A program made the translations under genes and the position numbers. From Dirofilaria immitis (lineage: Eukaryota; Nematoda; Chromadorea; Rhabditida; Onchocercidae), in NCBI GenBank assembly GCA_024305405.1, contig JAKNDB010000108.1:1095001-1159000 (forward strand): DNA of 64,000 bases, given 5' to 3'. Positions 60,726-64,000 of the stretch are shown here, one piece after another. The notes beneath the pieces are model-generated. The model was not told where the DNA came from. It was given only the letters and a program-made list of their open reading frames with translations, and made no database searches. Each line of letters opens with the position of its first letter. Position 1 is the stretch's first letter.

Positions 60726-63615
60726 ATGAAAAATGATATCAATGATAGTGATGGTACTATTTCGATCAGAAAAGTATCACAAATTGTTACGAAAAAATCG
60801 AAACCTCTAACACCAGTACCACCATTAGCACATTCAATATCATCTAAATCACCGGATAGGACAGGATCACGCTCATCTACGTCAGCATCATCGAATGTTA
60901 GCCGTTCACCACGTCCCAGAAGTAAAACAAGCAATACATCATTGCAATCAATCCGAAGCATCTTACAAGATTCCAGCACAATAACAACAACAATAACAAC
61001 AATAACAACAACAACAACAACAACAACAACTGCTGCTGCTGCTGCTGCAGCTGTATCATCGAAACGTTTAGTTCGAAAAGGTTTGGATGTTTCACCAGCA
61101 ATGCTGGAATTTTTCGGTATGAAATCAATTACAGGTCCAAATGCATGTTTTCAATTTATCGAAGAACGTGAGCTACCACCATCACGAAAAAATAAAACAT
61201 CTGGCGAGGCAACAAAAACTATTACCACAGATGGTGACAATGTTACGAATCGATCGGATGAAATGGCCAAAAATCGACATATGAAAGGATATGTGAGAAA
61301 TTTGGGTGAACCAGGGCCAGAGCATATGCCAGGAATTGAAAGTGCTAAAGAGACAAGTGATGACCGTTATACAAGTAATGAAACTCAAATAGTGATAAGT
61401 GAAGAAGAGAATATGAAAATGATAGAGTTAGGCGGTGGAATGAAGAGTAGTAAATCAAGAGAAGAAATGAGACGATTAGCCAAGAATAGCTTAGGCTATA
61501 ACTACCAACAAACTAATGAGCCTGGTCCGGAATATTTCAATAATGCTATAACAAATGATGAGAATGCAGTGAATAAGATGGAAATGAATGATGAAATAGT
61601 AAGGCAAAAGAATTACATTAACGATGGCTTGCAAATATCAGCTGCAGCTGCAGCTGCAGTTACAGTTGCAGCAACAGCAGTAAGAGCAGCAGCACCAATG
61701 ATGACATATCATGCTGCATCAGCATGCACAAATGCAGTATGCGATATAGCAAAAGAAGGCGGAGGCAGCATCGCAGAAGGCTCGTCGATGATGGTGACAA
61801 CGGATGCGACAGCGGATGCAATGAAATCATCAGTTGAAGGAGTAGCAACAGCACTAGGAACAGCAGTGACAGCAACAGTAGCATCATCATCATCACCATC
61901 ATCATCAACAACAACAACAACAACAACAACAATGCCGATAACAGGAATATCAATGGATTCGGGAAATGGTACTGGTACATTTGATATCATACTTATCAAA
62001 GGTGTGCAAATTATCAATGATGATTCAATCTATATGGCTGATGTACTCATCCAAGATGGTGTTATACGGTAAAATATTTATCAAATTTCATTATCTATTA
62101 CTGATAATTGAAAAATTTTTATCAATCATTGTGTTATGCATGAGATGACACGATATTTCATTTAGATTTTATATATTTTAAGTTTTTTTTTAAATTAAAA
62201 ACTTAATTTAATTAAACTTAATTATAATGTTAGAATAATTTGTGTGATATGTCTTCTTTTTCTTTTTTGTTATCGAGATGAAGAAGTAAGTTTTAAATTT
62301 ATAAGATTGTAAATTAGTCTAGAAGACGAATAATTAAGTTATAATTGAGTAAATTTAGGAATAGCTAATTAGTTAAGAGTTAATCGCTGGGTAGTCTTAA
62401 TTTTGATTCTAATATTATATCTTGCTGAATGTGAAAAAAAAACAATATATTAAGGGAGTTATCGAGTAAAATCGAGGAACCACAAGGAGCGCATATTATC
62501 GATGGAACTGATAAAGCGTTAATGCCGGCGGGTATCGAAATTTATACGGATTTCTCATCATCAGATTCTATGAATGACTTCGAGAATGGTTCAAAAGCTG
62601 CATTAGCGGGTGGCAATGCTACGGTATCGAATATTTTCTTCATTAATTAATTAAACATTTTGAAATTGATGGAAATAAAGTTTTTTTAATACATTCAATA
62701 AATAATAATTAAGTTCACTTTATGAATATATATCATTACAATTTCCTCAATGATTTCCCAAATAGTTAAATAGATAGATATCGATTGTGATTAAGAATTA
62801 AATTTATTATAAAACTTTCATTTGCAAATGATTAAATTACATTAATTTTTTTTCGAATAATACTCGTTGCTACTATAATTTCATTGTTAATTAATAAATT
62901 CGAAAATATTTGGTTAAACTTTCAAAATTGTGAAAGTTTTGAAAAAGATTTTTCACTTTTTTTCTTTCTTTATTTTTTTAATTTTTGTTTTTCAGATAAT
63001 CGATGTTATTCAACCAAGATCACATGAAACATTGCTAAATGCATATGATCGTTCATGCAAAATTGCACAATTAAAATCATTGTGTAATGTTGCATTCAGT
63101 GTGATAATTTCGGAATGGAATGATATGATAAGAAAAGAAATGAAAACATTGGTACATGATAAAGGCATTAATAGTTTTATTATTAATATTCAAAGAGATG
63201 AACAACTTTTTGAGGTTAATTTTTATTATTCATTATAATTATTTTTTCTTTTTTTTTTTTAATTTCATAAATATTTTACTTTTATAAATTTTAAAATATA
63301 ATTTTTCGTTAAAAATTAGATTTTGATATTTAGAATTTTTGTTCTGATATCAATCTTTTTAGTTCTCGTTTTTGCTTGTATTTTCTTGCATACATATATT
63401 TTCCTATATAAAAACTTTGTTTTCTTTCATATTCCTATTCCGTAGTTTTCTATTATATTTGATTCGAATTGCAGATTCTCGAGTATTGTCGAAGTCTTCG
63501 GGTTCATGCTCGTATAATTCCAGAAAATAAGGATATCATTGCTTTGTTGGAAAAACGATTACGTGCATCTGGTATTAGTGGTACGGAATGTTTCCATCTT
63601 TCAAGACCAGAAGCG
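60726..63615 (+). CDS. unc-33: UNC-33/CRMP-type protein, long isoform, 5' part
   Basis: CRMPs are catalytically inactive dihydropyrimidinase-like proteins that bind tubulin and ankyrin and organise axonal microtubules. Exons: 60726-62068, 62455-62623, 62996-63214, 63475-63615; the rest lies beyond the window. The first exon encodes about 410 residues of Ser/Thr-rich, probably disordered N-terminal extension, with poly-Thr, poly-Ala and Ser tracts written by ACA, GCT and TCA repeats. It also has two related motifs, GEPGPEHMPG and NEPGPEYFNN. The conserved core starts at FDIILIKGVQIINDDSIYMA and continues VLIQDGVIR, IDGTDKALMPAGIEIYTDF, GSKAALAGGNAT, IISEWNDMIRKEM and ECFHLSRPEA, matching CRMP2 (LIKGGKIVNDD, GTKAALAGGTTMIIDH, DISEWHKGIQEEM, HVLSRPE). 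Exon phases agree, with no frame break. A long N-terminal extension is known for UNC-33L. The start is uncertain: an upstream acceptor (GCTATAG at about 60680) keeps the frame open to 60690, so a 5' exon may exist. Confidence 0.87.
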
Positions 63616-64000
63616 GTATGCTATTTGCTGCTTTTCTTCTAATATCTAAGATTGGTTATTATGAAAATTTTGGAAAATAATACTAATAGCCAACGAAATA
63701 GCATAGAAATCGATATTTTATCTACTGTTGGATTTACGTAGAGTTGTCACATACCTTCAACTATCCGTACTCTTCGTTCATATCTTGGTGTAAAGTTGTA
63801 CATTCGTGAACACAAATTAGTATGAAGCATTAAATAGAAGTTAGAAGTAGAAGAAAGAATTATTTAACTATCTAAATATACCAGACATCATTGATTTCCT
63901 CGAAACCAGAAATTCCTAGATGATTTTCTAAAGAAGAGAAAAAGAATATGCATTATTCTTGAATTAATTAATGTAAATACATCACTTTAAATAATGCTCA
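63616..64000. other. Intron of the UNC-33-like gene at the window end
   Basis: Begins with the GTATGC donor after the RPEA exon. I see no further coding exon before the window ends. Confidence 0.5.

Noticed and set aside
61660..62017. Minus-strand frames rich in Leu and Val over the UNC-33-like exon
   Set aside because: Antisense shadows of coding microsatellites in a clear plus-strand exon.

Overview
This is nuclear DNA of a nematode, probably of the class Chromadorea. It is very AT-rich, its genes are split into short exons, introns end in poly-T then CAG or TAG, and microsatellites are dense. The proteins match metazoan families and the arrangement is worm-like. Trans-splice-type acceptors (TTTCAG just before an ATG) precede several start codons, and one strand carries a tightly packed gene cluster that looks like an operon. 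I cannot name the species.

Layout. 1-5511 (+): 3' part of a PDZRN3/4-like E3-ligase scaffold ending in a PDZ ligand. 7352-24309 (-): an HLH-30/TFEB/MITF-type bHLH-zipper gene whose large introns hold most of the window's simple repeats. 26110-28944 (+): a multi-exon gene I do not recognise. 30363-40468 (-): four genes head to tail in the order BRK1 (WAVE complex), NDUFA6/nuo-3 (complex I), COQ3 (ubiquinone O-methyltransferase) and Rab GDI. 42715-45172 (+): DNAJC25/dnj-2, an ER membrane J protein. 46917-48987 (-): BuGZ/ZNF207. 50386-52553 (+): TSG101 (ESCRT-I). 60726-63615 (+): 5' part of a long UNC-33/CRMP isoform, cut by the window end. The gaps are AT-rich introns or spacers with microsatellites, minisatellites and a few inverted repeats.

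How the genes relate. Most are unconnected housekeeping or regulatory genes. The exception is the minus-strand cluster, where nuo-3, coq-3 and gdi-1 follow one another as I recall them doing on C. elegans chromosome IV. BuGZ beside dnj-2 also matches my memory of C. elegans (B0035.1 and B0035.2). As far as I recall, hlh-30, tsg-101 and unc-33 are also on chromosome IV, so the window looks like a piece of that ancestral linkage group.

A warning for users. Otherwise conserved exons carry about fifteen one-base frame breaks, almost all a missing A or T in a run of A or T. Essential genes (GDI, COQ3, NDUFA6, TSG101, BuGZ) are all affected, so I read these as homopolymer errors in the assembly rather than pseudogenes. 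Exon boundaries below were placed by eye from splice sites, phase and family similarity.
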